A stretch of DNA of 45,187 nucleotides from Candidatus Dormiibacterota bacterium (GTDB taxonomy: Bacteria > Chloroflexota > Dormibacteria > Dormibacterales > Dormibacteraceae): contig CATPBP010000160.1 in the NCBI GenBank assembly GCA_955652675.1, forward strand, positions 1-45,187, read 5' to 3'. Positions 24,961 through 33,338 of the stretch are shown in pieces (within the stretch, counting starts at the first letter, position 1; every line of letters begins with the position of its first letter). The notes beneath the pieces were generated by a model that did not search any database, was not told the origin of the DNA, and worked only from the letters and a program-made list of their open reading frames with translations. Both the position numbers and the translations under genes were made by a program.

Positions 24961-25623
24961 ATGGCGACTATTGGCTTCATCGGTAGTGGAGGCATCGGCG
25001 CAGCCGTGGCCCGTTTGGCCGTCGCCGCTGGTTATGACGTGGTGCTGAGCAACTCCCGCGGGCCGCAGACGCTGAAGGATTTAGTGGAGGAGTTAGGACC
25101 GCGTGCGAGGGCGGCCACCCCAACCGAGGCCGCGACGGAAGGCGACCTCGTGATGGTCGGAATCCCGCCTCGCGCTTATCTGGCGGTACCCGTGCAGCCA
25201 TTGGCCGGTAAGCCTGTCATGGAGGCGATCAACTACATCCCGCAGCGTGACGGGGCGATGCCAGGGCTGGATGATCTGTCGCTATCCAGTAGCGAGGTGC
25301 TGCGGCGGCACCTGGGCAGCGCACACGTGGTGAAGGTGTTCAACAACATCACTGCCCAACATCTCGCCGCGCTGGCCCGGCCTGCGGGCGCGGCCGACCG
25401 GAGCACGCTGCCCGTAGCCGGGAATGATCCGGCCGCGAAGCACGCGGTGATGCGATTCGTCGACGCGATCGGCTACGACAGCATTGACGCTGGAGCGCTG
25501 CGCTCGGGCGGCCACCGCTTCGAGTTCGGTGCTCGGGCCTGGGTCGCCCCGTATGGCTCATTCAGCGACCCACGGGGTATCCTGGCCGGCGTGAGAGCAA
25601 TGCGCGCAGTCCTAGGACTGTGA
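24961..25623 (+). CDS. NADPH-dependent F420 reductase-like oxidoreductase
   Basis: A 220-residue protein with an N-terminal Rossmann fold: IGFIGSGGIGAAVARLAVAA, then SNSRGPQTLKDLV. The S-N-S-R-G-P stretch after strand 2 is typical of F420-dependent NADP reductases and relatives that bind the 2'-phosphate of NADP. Later come MEAINYIPQRDG, VVKVFNNITAQHLA and LPVAGNDPAAKHAVM. It probably moves hydride between NADP and F420 or another cofactor; members without F420 also exist. No ribosome-binding site is visible. It is a single gene. Confidence 0.82.
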   Translation: MATIGFIGSGGIGAAVARLAVAAGYDVVLSNSRGPQTLKDLVEELGPRARAATPTEAATEGDLVMVGIPPRAYLAVPVQPLAGKPVMEAINYIPQRDGAMPGLDDLSLSSSEVLRRHLGSAHVVKVFNNITAQHLAALARPAGAADRSTLPVAGNDPAAKHAVMRFVDAIGYDSIDAGALRSGGHRFEFGARAWVAPYGSFSDPRGILAGVRAMRAVLGL

Positions 25624-25830
25624 CCGGGAGGAGTTGAAATGGCCGCGATCTCGGCCAACTCGGTCGACAAGTAAGGTCAAGCGGTCAGACTCGTGGCCGA
25701 GCGAGGCCCGCGGTGACAGAGCCGGTGTAGCAGGCTAACCATTGTTCGAACGTCGGCGGACCTCCGTCGCCGACCTGACCACCCCGCTTGTGCCCCTTGA
25801 GGCATATCGGCGTACCGTGCCGAGTGAGGG

Positions 25831-26619
25831 ATGAGCCAGACGAGGCAGCTCGGATTGATCGCTACCCGCCCTCCGCCAGGGGCACCGCCAGGGGCCGCCG
25901 GTTCCCGAGTACTGCTGGTGGGTGGCTTCCAGCTCGTCGAAGGAGACGCCCAGGTGGCGTTGGCGGAGGGATCCCAGCGCCTACTTGGCCTCTTGGCCCT
26001 GCGCGGTCGGCCAGTGAAACGGGTGCTGGTGGCGGGCACCCTCTGGCCGGACGTCACAGAGGCTCGGGCCCATGCCAGCTTGCGGTCTGCCCTCTCGCGG
26101 CTCTACGGGGTGGTTCGCGAGGCGGTGGTCGTTAATCCAAGCGACCTCCGCCTCGCGAGCAGCGTCAGAGTCGATCTCCAGGAGTCACAAGCGCTCGCCC
26201 ACCGCCTTCTGGACGCCGTCGATCAGCCTCTCGAGGCGGCGGACCTTAGTGGAGCAGCAATAGCTGCGCTCTCCGGCGAGCTGCTGCCGGACTGGTACGA
26301 GGATTGGGTTCTCCTGGAGGCGGAAGACTGGCGGCAGCTTCGACTGCACGCGTTGGAGGTGCTCGCTGGATTGTTGGCTGCCGCCGGCCGGTACGGTGAC
26401 GCCGCCGCCGCCGCACTTCAGGCGGTAAGGGCTGATCCCCTCCGCGAAAGCGCTCACGACGCGCTGATCCGGGTGCATCTTGCAGAGCACAATCGGTCGG
26501 AGGCTTTGCGCGAGTTCAAGCACTATCAGGAGCTCCTGCGCGCGGAGCTCGACATAGAGCCCACCGCTCAGCTGCGTAACCTCGTCGAGCCGCCTGGAGA
26601 CGACGTCACGCCCAGGTGA
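25831..26619 (+). CDS. SARP/BTAD-type transcriptional activator
   Basis: A 262-residue regulator. The N-terminal part (about 27-115: VLLVGGFQLVEGDAQVALAE, RLLGLLALRGRPVKRVLVAG, TLWPDVTEARAHASLRSALS, LYGVVREAVVVNPSDLRL) is the OmpR-like winged helix of SARPs. The C-terminal part (about 130-255: PDWYEDWVLLEAEDWRQLRL, then HDALIRVHLAEHNRSEALRE, FKHYQELLRAELDIEPTAQL) is the bacterial transcriptional activator domain built of TPR-like helices. No ATPase domain follows, so it is a small SARP. SARPs bind heptamer direct repeats at 11- or 22-bp spacing next to the -10 box, matching the repeated promoter box found in this window. It is therefore the best local candidate regulator for that box, by inference only. 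Confidence 0.88.
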   Translation: MSQTRQLGLIATRPPPGAPPGAAGSRVLLVGGFQLVEGDAQVALAEGSQRLLGLLALRGRPVKRVLVAGTLWPDVTEARAHASLRSALSRLYGVVREAVVVNPSDLRLASSVRVDLQESQALAHRLLDAVDQPLEAADLSGAAIAALSGELLPDWYEDWVLLEAEDWRQLRLHALEVLAGLLAAAGRYGDAAAAALQAVRADPLRESAHDALIRVHLAEHNRSEALREFKHYQELLRAELDIEPTAQLRNLVEPPGDDVTPR

Positions 26620-26637
26620 CGGTGGCTCCCATACCGT
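26604..26637 (+). promoter_or_regulatory. Tandem repeat promoter, copy 4 (two heptamers)
   Basis: CGTCACG (26604-26610) and GGTGACG (26615-26621) stand 11 bp apart, equal to the last two heptamers of copies 1-3 except for one base. Exactly ten bases after GTGACG comes TACCGT (26632-26637), a good TAnnnT -10 box, at the same distance as in the other copies. The box overlaps the last codons of the SARP gene, and the predicted transcript would start at or next to the ATG at 26644. Confidence 0.6.
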
Positions 26638-26643
26638 GGGGAG

Positions 26644-26883
26644 ATGGCCTCAAACAACACCGGGCTACTCATTATTCGGGCCTCTGTCGAGGGTGGATCG
26701 TCTGCGCCGCTACGGGCGTGCATCCGCCTAACCTCCGACGTCTCCGTAGGTTTCCAACGTACGTTCACGGTGGATGACAGGGACGTCGTGGCGGGAGTGG
26801 TTCGGAGCTGGCTTGACGATATCCTCGTCGGCGATGGAGCCGGCTGGCGGGTGCTTCCGCTCTCGAGCCCGGCCCCTGCATAA
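26644..26883 (+). CDS. Small conserved-looking protein, 79 aa
   Basis: The protein reads GLLIIRASVEGGSSAPLRAC, IRLTSDVSVGFQRTFTVDDR, VVAGVVRSWLDDILVG. A strand-strand-helix pattern with 'PLRA.IRLT.DVS.G.....' resembles short actinobacterial hypothetical proteins I have seen near SARP or LuxR-type regulators, but no function is known. It follows the SARP gene by 24 bases. The ATG stands six bases after a -10-like TACCGT, so the mRNA may be leaderless; GGGGAG directly before the ATG is too close to act as a normal ribosome-binding site. Confidence 0.62.
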   Translation: MASNNTGLLIIRASVEGGSSAPLRACIRLTSDVSVGFQRTFTVDDRDVVAGVVRSWLDDILVGDGAGWRVLPLSSPAPA

Positions 26884-26980
26884 CCGGCAGTTTGACCTCC
26901 AAGCCTACCGGGCTTTCATCGGCTAACTACGTGCCGGTCGTCCGAGCGAACGACCCCTAATCCTCAGGGAGGATGCGGCT

Positions 26981-28132
26981 TTGCCTCTCCTCGACTACCG
27001 TCAGGGCAGCATGCGCAGATTCGGTATCCGAGCGCTTTCCGGGAGTGCCCCCGATGTCGCGCTCGCCGCCCTGCTGACCGCGCTGAACGTGCTGTCGTCG
27101 GGGTGGCAGGCGACGCCAGTCGCGGTGGCCATCGTCGAGGCGGCGCCGGTGGCGCTGCGTAGGCGCACGCCCCTGGCTGCCCTTGTGGCGACCGCAATCG
27201 CAGCCCTCGTGGGCGTAGTCCTTGGCCTGCGCCCGTCGGCGCCGGGGTTCGTAGCCATCCTGGTCTTGCTTGCCGCGGTGACCAGCGTTCACCGGCTCCG
27301 AGTCTCGATCCCGGCCGGCGTCCTCGTCGGAGCCGGCGCCATCATCGTGCTGCGCGAGCAGGACGTGGTCGCGGTGGGCTTCGAGCTCGCTCTGGTGATC
27401 GCCGCCTGGATCCTCGGCTTCAACGCTCGCACACGTCGATCGCTGACGGCGGCGCTCGCGGACCTGGCCAGCAGCGCAGAGCATGCGCGCCAGGAGGAGG
27501 CAAGCCGCGCGGCCACCGAGGAGCGAGCGCGGCTCGCCCGGGAGGTGCACGACATCGTGGCGCACAGCCTGAGCGTGATCGTGGTCCAGGCCGGCGCAGG
27601 CCGCATGGTGGCCGCCGCAGGGCCAGATGAAGCGCGCGAGGCACTGGCCTCAATCGAGCGGACTGGGCGGGAGGCACTGGGCGAGATTCGCCGGCTGGTC
27701 GGCGTCCTGCGCTCTGGCGCCGACCGCGACGGACGCGAACCGGTCTCCGGGCTCGGCCGCCTGGAATTGCTGCTGGAGCGGTTTCGAGCTTCCGGCCTCG
27801 AGGTTCATGCGCAGGCGGATGGTGCGCTGGGCGGCCTGCCAACGACGATCGACCTATCCGCTTACCGGATCGTGCAGGAGGCGCTGACCAATTGTCTCCG
27901 ACACGCCAAGGGAGCGCGAGCACAGGTGAAGGTCGTGCGGGAGGAGCGTGCCCTGCTTGTGGAGGTCACTAATGACGCGCTGCCGGGAGCCACGCCAAGT
28001 CTCGGCGGCGGCCACGGGCTTCCCGGAATGCGGGAGCGTGTCGCAGTGCACCGCGGGGACTTCGAAGCCGGCCCCCTGCCGGGAGGCGGCTGGAGAGTCC
28101 TGGCTCGGCTGCCTCTTGAGCCGACGAAGTGA
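26981..28132 (+). CDS. NarL-type sensor histidine kinase, membrane-bound
   Basis: A 383-residue kinase. TTG 26981 lies eight bases after AGGGAGG; an ATG at 27011 is the alternative. The N-terminal third has four or five hydrophobic helices (VALAALLTALNVLSSGW, TPLAALVATAIAALVGVV, FVAILVLLAAVTSVH, LALVIAAWILGF). The phosphoacceptor helix reads ERARLAREVHDIVAHSLSVI, and the HATPase has AYRIVQEALTNCLRHAKGA and GGHGLPGMRERV. Its stop overlaps the start of the response-regulator gene by four bases, so the two are translated together. The signal is unknown, and the short extracytoplasmic loops suggest it senses within the membrane. Confidence 0.92.
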   Translation: MPLLDYRQGSMRRFGIRALSGSAPDVALAALLTALNVLSSGWQATPVAVAIVEAAPVALRRRTPLAALVATAIAALVGVVLGLRPSAPGFVAILVLLAAVTSVHRLRVSIPAGVLVGAGAIIVLREQDVVAVGFELALVIAAWILGFNARTRRSLTAALADLASSAEHARQEEASRAATEERARLAREVHDIVAHSLSVIVVQAGAGRMVAAAGPDEAREALASIERTGREALGEIRRLVGVLRSGADRDGREPVSGLGRLELLLERFRASGLEVHAQADGALGGLPTTIDLSAYRIVQEALTNCLRHAKGARAQVKVVREERALLVEVTNDALPGATPSLGGGHGLPGMRERVAVHRGDFEAGPLPGGGWRVLARLPLEPTK

Positions 28133-28791
28133 TCCGCGTGCTGCTGGTCGACGATCAGGCGCTGGTACGAGGCGGCTTTCGCCTGATTCTGCGATCGGAG
28201 CGGGACATCGAGGTTGTGGGCGAGGCGGGCGACGGTGAGACGGCGGTCGCTGAGACCATCCGGCTGCAGCCTGACGTTGTCCTGATGGACGTTCGAATGC
28301 CGGTACTGGACGGCATCGAGGCCACGAGGCGAATCATGGCGCGAGACGGCCCCACGCGGGTGCTGATCCTGACCACCTTCGACCTCGACGAGCACGTCTA
28401 CGACGCGCTCGAGGCCGGTGCCAGTGGTTTCGTGCTCAAGGACATCGAACCGGAGCGGCTGCCGGAGGCCGTGCGGCTGGTCGCCGGCGGCGACGCCCTG
28501 CTGGCGCCCAGCGTGACTCGCCGGTTGATCGCGGAGTTCGCTCGTCATAGGCCAGCGCCGGGGGCGGCGACCGGCGATCGGCCGGCTCAGCTGACGGAGC
28601 GCGAGGCGGAGGTGCTGGGCCACTTGGCGCGAGGATTGACCAACCAGGAGATCGCTGCCGCGCTGCACGTGAGCGAGACGACAGTGAAGACTCATGTGGC
28701 TCACGTGCTGGGCAAACTCGAGCTGCGGGACCGCGTGCAGGCAGTGATCTTCGCCTACGAGACCGGCTTGGTACGGTCCACCTCCTCCTGA
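28129..28791 (+). CDS. NarL/LuxR-family response regulator
   Basis: A 220-residue regulator starting at GTG 28129 in a GTGA overlap with the kinase gene. The receiver domain has VLLVDDQALVRGG, phospho-acceptor D54 (VVLMDVRMPVLDG) and GASGFVLKDI. The C-terminal LuxR HTH reads LTEREAEVLGHLARGLTNQE and VSETTVKTHVAHVLGKLELR. It is the partner of the membrane kinase. The downstream DUF2306 gene lies 67 bases on and may be a target or co-transcribed. Confidence 0.94.
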   Translation: MIRVLLVDDQALVRGGFRLILRSERDIEVVGEAGDGETAVAETIRLQPDVVLMDVRMPVLDGIEATRRIMARDGPTRVLILTTFDLDEHVYDALEAGASGFVLKDIEPERLPEAVRLVAGGDALLAPSVTRRLIAEFARHRPAPGAATGDRPAQLTEREAEVLGHLARGLTNQEIAAALHVSETTVKTHVAHVLGKLELRDRVQAVIFAYETGLVRSTSS

Positions 28792-28858
28792 CGGATGAGG
28801 CCCAAAGATCGCTCACTGGGAGGAAGACGGCCGGCCTGTCCCAGGCCAGCATGGAAGC

Positions 28859-29524
28859 ATGCAAATCACAGCCGGCAGGCGACGTGCCGGCTGGGTCTCG
28901 ATGACGGTGCTGGCCACTCTCACGGCTCTCGCCTCTGCCCGCTATTTCAGCCTCAATCCGGCGACCTTCATACCGGGCCAGGCGGCCATTTACCTTGCTC
29001 ATCTGGGCCCGCTCCTGCTCCACGTCGGCGGCGGCATTGTCGCGCTGGCAGTCGGGCCATGGCAGCTCTGGATCGGGACGGCAGTGTTCCGGAAAGGCAT
29101 GCGCCCGCGGATCCGGGTGCTCCACCGTCTGCTCGGCCGCACCTACTTGATCGCAGTGCTCGCTGCTGGCGTCGGAGGCCTGCTGCTGGCTCCGCTGTCC
29201 CAGGGTGGCCCGCTTGCCCATCTCGGCTTTGGAGCTTTGGCTGTGGCGCTACTGCTTACCTCGACGATGGGATTGGTTTCGATTCGCCAGCACCACGTCG
29301 CTGCGCACCGGGCATGGATGACTCGCTCGTACGCGCTGATTTTCACCGCCGTGACCTTCCGAGCCTGGCTGGGCATCCTCGTCGCATCCGGGCTGCCGTT
29401 CGACCAGGTGTATGCGGTCGGCGCATGGACGTCGTGGTTGATCAACCTGCTTGCCGTGGAGGCGCTGATCTCAAGGACGATCGTCAATCGCGGTCGGTCG
29501 GCTGCCCTGAACAGTGCGTCGTAG
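28859..29524 (+). CDS. DUF2306-type membrane protein
   Basis: A 221-residue integral membrane protein with about six helices. Conserved histidines stand in AHLGPLLLHVGGG, LHRLLGRTYLIAVL, IRQHHVAAHRAWMTRSYAL, the pattern of DUF2306 proteins, whose helix-borne histidines may bind haem or metal. WQLWIGTAVFRKGMR forms the loop after helix 2. The function of the family is unknown. It follows the two-component pair on the same strand. The 234 bases beyond it hold no recognised gene apart from the short minus-strand frame at 29643-29759. Confidence 0.8.
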   Translation: MQITAGRRRAGWVSMTVLATLTALASARYFSLNPATFIPGQAAIYLAHLGPLLLHVGGGIVALAVGPWQLWIGTAVFRKGMRPRIRVLHRLLGRTYLIAVLAAGVGGLLLAPLSQGGPLAHLGFGALAVALLLTSTMGLVSIRQHHVAAHRAWMTRSYALIFTAVTFRAWLGILVASGLPFDQVYAVGAWTSWLINLLAVEALISRTIVNRGRSAALNSAS

Positions 29525-29642
29525 TGCTGCGAAGACCGACGGTTGGATCGAGCCGCTCATCGGGCGCCGGACTCGGATGTCGGCTGCCCTCCGACCTTCT
29601 CGAGGTATTCGAGGCTTCGACGACCCGTCGATCGCCACAAGG

Positions 29643-29759
29643 TCACCAGCCAGGCACATGTCGCCGTCGCGTGGTTTCGGTCCAGCCATCGACACCAGCC
29701 TCACCGTCGTTCAGCTCGACGTGCGGTGTGAGGTCGAGGGCACGCATGGACGTGGTCAT
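29643..29759 (-). CDS. Possible short cistron of 38 aa (uncertain)
   Basis: An ATG overlaps the stop of the VOC gene (TGATG) and opens a 38-codon frame reading LDLTPHVELNDGEAGVDG and ending in a basic tail. The overlap is typical of translational coupling, but the peptide is not recognisable. It could be the stump of a lost downstream gene. Confidence 0.25.
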   Translation of the reverse strand: MTTSMRALDLTPHVELNDGEAGVDGWTETTRRRHVPGW

Positions 29760-30157
29760 CACGCCGTCCCTCCAGCCAGCACCTCGAGGTAGTGCGGGTT
29801 GTACATGATGCCCAGGATGTTCCCAAAGGGATCGACTACCGAAGCGGTGATGAATCCCATGCCGCGCTCCGTGTACCGTTGATATTCCTTCGCCCCCATG
29901 GACAGCAGCTTCTCGAGAGCTGCTCTGACATCGTCGACGTGCCAGTACATGACGGCACCGGCCGGGCCGGTCGCTGAACCGCCGGGTGCGTAGCGGCTGT
30001 CGATCAAGCCCAGTTCGTCCTGGTGGTCGCCGAGACGAAACTCGTAGTAGCCTGGGCGCTCGAAGTACGGCTCGATGCCCAGCAGCTCTGCGTACCACTT
30101 CTTTGCCGCCTCTGGATCGTTTGCCCAGAAACTGATGGTGGCGAATCCTCGCAACAT
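29759..30157 (-). CDS. VOC-family (glyoxalase/bleomycin-resistance fold) protein
   Basis: A 132-residue protein with AGGAGGAG before the ATG. It has the paired beta-alpha-beta-beta-beta layout: FATISFWANDPEAAKKWYAE, GYYEFRLGDHQDELGLIDSR, VMYWHVDDVRAALEKLLSMG, VVDPFGNILGIMYN. The second half ends in the usual DP.GN..G..., but the typical metal-binding glutamate of glyoxalase I is replaced near GIMYNP, so it may be a binding protein rather than glyoxalase I. VOC genes often stand divergently beside WYL-type regulators, and a decayed WYL HTH lies just upstream here on the other strand. Confidence 0.88.
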   Translation of the reverse strand: MLRGFATISFWANDPEAAKKWYAELLGIEPYFERPGYYEFRLGDHQDELGLIDSRYAPGGSATGPAGAVMYWHVDDVRAALEKLLSMGAKEYQRYTERGMGFITASVVDPFGNILGIMYNPHYLEVLAGGTA

Positions 30158-30258
30158 TCCGGTCTCCTCCTGCTGGCGCGCATTCCTGGTGCGCTACGGA
30201 CGGCATTACGCCTATAGGTGGTCATCTTGAGACCACGTTCTCGTGCGATCCTTGGGCC

Positions 30259-30360
30259 GCGCGGGCCGACCGACTCGTCAAGGCCCTGCTCGTTTTCCAG
30301 GCGACGGAGGCGAGTGACCGCCGAGGAGCTGGCCGAGGAGCTCGCGGTCTTGCGGACCTC
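30259..30360 (+). pseudogene. N-terminal HTH remnant of a WYL/DeoR-type regulator
   Basis: One frame reads RADRLVKALLVFQ, and after a shift near 30300 another reads RRRRVTAEELAEELAVLRTS. Together they resemble the start of WYL-family regulators (RADRLLxLLLLLQxRxRVTAxELAxELxVSxRT). The frameshift and the lack of the remaining DNA-binding and WYL domains mark a remnant. It is divergent from the VOC gene, a pairing often seen with intact members. Confidence 0.5.
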
Positions 30361-30415
30361 GCCGACGAAGATGCTCTCACCGGAGCTGTCTGGATGGTTG
30401 CCAGCTCGGGGGCCA

Positions 30416-30530
30416 TTGACGATCCTGGTCAACGCCGCCGGTACCGACGTCCCCGACCCGACGGCTGATCTCGCGACGCCCAGCGGGGACTACGAGCTCG
30501 CCGTCGATCTTCGGTCGACCTCGAACATTT
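30416..30530 (+). pseudogene. Fragment of a short-chain dehydrogenase/reductase
   Basis: The frame reads LTILVNAAGTDVPDPTADLA then DYELAVDLRSTSN, matching the NNAG loop and following helix of SDR enzymes (ILVNNAGxDVPxP...W...LAVNLRS). Neither the N-terminal TGxxxGxG nor the YxxxK motif is present nearby. It is a small internal piece. The 295 bases from 30531 to the glycoamylase start show nothing further. Confidence 0.45.
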
Positions 30531-30826
30531 GTTCAGCCAAGCCTAACAGCCGGAGACAGGTGACGAAACCCCTTTTACGCTCGTAATCCCCTTCCTCTGA
30601 TGCGTGTCCAGTCCCGCCAGGTCGGCCCGTTTGCAGTCACGCGGGGCTTACGTAGCAGGGCGTCCAGCCGGTGGTGTAACAGCTGGCCCTGCTCGCCTGG
30701 TGACCGCCGTCGTGCCGCCCCTGTCAATGGCTGGAGGTCTGAAAACGTCACTCTTGCTCGGGGCGTCGTGCAGGTCTAGCATTTGCTTGCAAAGAGACGG
30801 TTTCGGTCGGGGAGGGAGGAAGCGTC

Positions 30827-32372
30827 ATGCGTCGGATACTGCTACCCGTCGCCATTGCCGCAATTGCCGCCATCAGCCTGGGCCAGTCAGCGGCCTCTGC
30901 CGTCGCGACTGATGCTCGGTCGAGGGGGAACGCGACGTTACATCAAATACGCCTCTAGTACGTGGGCATCGTTTGTGGCCATGACCGACAGCCGCAGCGG
31001 GCTGCCCGCTGACAGCCTCGGCCTTGACGGCACCCGCAGCGTCCAAACCTCAACCACCAACATCGCCGCCTACATGTGGAGCGCCGTGGTCGCTGAAGAT
31101 CTCCACATCATCGGCCGGCACGAACTGGTCAGCCGGCTGAGCGTGACCCTTGCCACTCTCAAGCACATGGAGCGGCACGAGCCAAGCGGCCAGTTCTACA
31201 ACTGGTACAACGCCCGCAGCGGCGCCAAGCTTACTGTCTGGCCGCCATCGGGCCAACCCCTCACTCCCATACTGTCGTCGGTCGACAACGGCTGGCTCGC
31301 CACTGGATTGCGCGTCGTCAGAGGAGCCGTGCCCGAGCTGGCGGAGCGGGCGGGGGAGCTCTACGACAGCATGAACTTCAACCTTTACTACCGGGCCGCC
31401 GTCAATCGAATCCTGTTCTACTACGCGCCCAGCACCGGCCAGGCCCCCTGCTGCTACGACACCATCGTCAGCGAGAGTCGGATCGCCAGCTACATAGGTA
31501 TCGCGAATGGCCAGCTCCCGCAGCGCGAATACTTTGGAGCCTGGCGTGCGTTCCCGGCCACCTGCGGCTACTCGTTCCAGGAAACCAAGCCCTCTGGTCC
31601 CACGAACACCTACTTCGGGCAGTCCGTCTTCGACGGCTCCTACGAGTACGCGGGGATGCGCATCACCCCGAGCTGGGACGGTAGCGCCTTCGAGGACCTC
31701 ATGCCAGCGCTGTTCGTGCCCGAAGAGACCTGGGGGCCGGTCAGTTGGGGCCTCAACCATCCGAACACTGTCCGGGCGCAGATCTATCACGGGTTGGTGG
31801 AGGCCGGCTACGGCTACTGGGGCTTCTCTCCGGCGAACAATCCGGATGGTGGTTACTCCGCCTACGGAGTTGATGCGGTTGGTTCCAATCCAGACGGCTA
31901 CCCGTCCAACAACGACAACACCTTGGTCGACGCTGGGTTCGATCTGGCGGGATGCGCTCGCCCCGCCAAGCCGGCGCCCCCACCCTCGGCCTACACCAAC
32001 GGAGTGGTGACCCCGCACGCCTCATTCCTCGGGCTGCGGTGGGATCGCGACGCGGTCCTGACCAACCTCGACAAGCTGCGCCGCGACTTCGACATCTACT
32101 CCAAGTGGGGTTTCCGCGACTCCGTCGACGTTGGCACCGGCGGTGCGACTGGCGTGGTGGCGCAGCAGAAGCCACCCGATCACCGTGGCGTAACGTCGCC
32201 CTTCTACCTCGCCCTCGACCAGGGCATAATCATGGCTGCGATCGGCAACGAGCTCTCCAGCGACCTCCTGCGCCGCGCCTTCTCCGGAACCGACATGCAG
32301 CACCTGGTTCGGCCAGTCATCCGTGTCGAGAGGTTCAACGACTCACCCCCACCCGGAGATGGCGCTGGCTAG
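30827..32372 (+). CDS. Secreted glycoamylase-like glycoside hydrolase (frameshifted)
   Basis: ATG 30827 follows GGGAGG and encodes a signal peptide (MRRILLPVAIAAIA, cut probably after SAASA). That frame ends early at a stop near 30957, while the mature protein runs in the next frame from about 30930. It reads YASSTWASFVAMTDSRSGLP, SVDNGWLATGLRVVRGAVPE, FEDLMPALFVPEETWG, YGYWGFSPANNPDGGYSAYG and is about 480 residues, like DUF3131/glycoamylase-type exo-glucanases. The frames would join if the run of five G at 30924-30928 had four. So either a sequencing error or a recent inactivation. The product would act on extracellular beta- or alpha-glucan. Confidence 0.75.
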
Positions 32373-32458
32373 GGGCCGCGTCTGGGGGAGCGGCGAACGC
32401 CTGAGCGGGGCCGGCCGCAGGTGAACGGCGAGGCCGTGACAGCGTTGGGGGTTCGCAG

Positions 32459-32826
32459 CTAACCCGGATCGTCAGTCGGCCGCGGGCTCTCGTCGACTGG
32501 CGCGAAGTCGCCGTGGCGACGAACCAGCATTCACCGACCACCTTCACGTCGGTGGATGTTTGTGATCCTGATGGTCGAAACGGCTGCTTCATTGCCGTCG
32601 ATCGATACGAATGCGCGCTCATAGCCGATGGTGTAAGCGGAGTCGACACCCTCCCACACCATCTCGTAGTCGATGTGGTGGTACCGTCTCGATACCGGCT
32701 CGCCACCCACGGGAACACGACGCTGAGCTCATCCCAACCCACTCTGGCTCGCCCGAAAGCACCAAAGAGGCTCACATCGTCGGCGTGAGACCACAGTTCC
32801 GCGAATAATCGATGATCACCGTGTAA
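32459..32826 (-). pseudogene. NTF2/SnoaL-like protein, inactivated
   Basis: Pieces in two frames give one NTF2-fold protein: GDHRLFAELWSHADDVSLFG, then WDELSVVFPWVASRYRDG, then after a shift near 32675 DYEMVWEGVDSAYTIGYERA, ITNIHRREGGR, a TGA where the family has Trp, and MLVRRHGDFAPVDESP to the stop at 32459. The order and wording match small SnoaL/DUF4440-type proteins. One frameshift plus one nonsense change (TGG to TGA) indicate real decay rather than a single read error. Confidence 0.65.
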
Positions 32827-33017
32827 ACGGCACAGCGCACGCTAGACCCTTTGAAGTGTGTCCCCGAAAGATTCCTGCTCCGCTGCCAAGAGGCCCCCAG
32901 CCGACACGACGAATAACATTGGCCTCGGCTAGCCAGGCGCAAGGAACCCTCCGAGGTTGAGGGTCGCCCCCGGTTCGATCGAAACGGCGGTATCCAGCGT
33001 GAGACCCTGTAGATGCC

Positions 33018-33245
33018 GTGGCCAAAATCGAACTGACTCCCACAGAACTCATCGTCCATATCATAGGCATGGACAAGCTCTGGTCCTTGCGTAGCCAGCT
33101 GCGCATCCCTCTCGATCACGTTCGGGACGTCACCCTCGATACCGAAATTGCACGTGCTGGTCCCCAGCCTGTGCGGCTTCTCGCCTTGCCAAAGACGCCG
33201 CGGACGCTGCCGTTGGTTATCAGTAGCATTGATGGGCGTCAGTAG
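33018..33245 (+). CDS. Truncated PH-like small protein
   Basis: A 75-codon frame with GTG start. The first 40 residues (KIELTPTELIVHIIGMDKLW, SLRSQLRIPLDHVRDVTLD) match the N-terminal strands of a conserved actinobacterial PH-like protein of about 110-120 residues. The rest (ARAGPQPVRLLALPKTPR...) no longer follows the family, and the normal C-terminal strands with the VFWDVH motif are absent. It is probably a degraded copy. No ribosome-binding site is seen. The 90 bases that follow hold nothing. Confidence 0.45.
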   Translation: MAKIELTPTELIVHIIGMDKLWSLRSQLRIPLDHVRDVTLDTEIARAGPQPVRLLALPKTPRTLPLVISSIDGRQ

Positions 33246-33338
33246 ACGCACTGCGTCAGGCCGAGCCCGAACATCATCAGGCGCCAGGAATGTAGAGATG
33301 TCCGACCAGGGTGTCCACCGGGAAGGGTCTGCCAGGCG

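Noticed and set aside
25639-25674. Eleven-codon frame with an excellent GGGAGGAG ribosome-binding site after the F420 reductase-like gene
   Set aside because: It is too short to judge. It could be a leader peptide or the stump of a lost gene, but no attenuator-like structure or recognisable sequence supports either.
30636-30660. AGTCACG...GCTTACG before the glycoamylase as another copy of the box
   Set aside because: The spacing is right, but the second heptamer matches poorly and no third heptamer or -10 follows at the proper distance.
32335-32775. Minus-strand frame of 146 codons taken as a single gene
   Set aside because: Only its first 30 residues fit the NTF2-like family; the rest continues in another frame, so it is described as part of a pseudogene.
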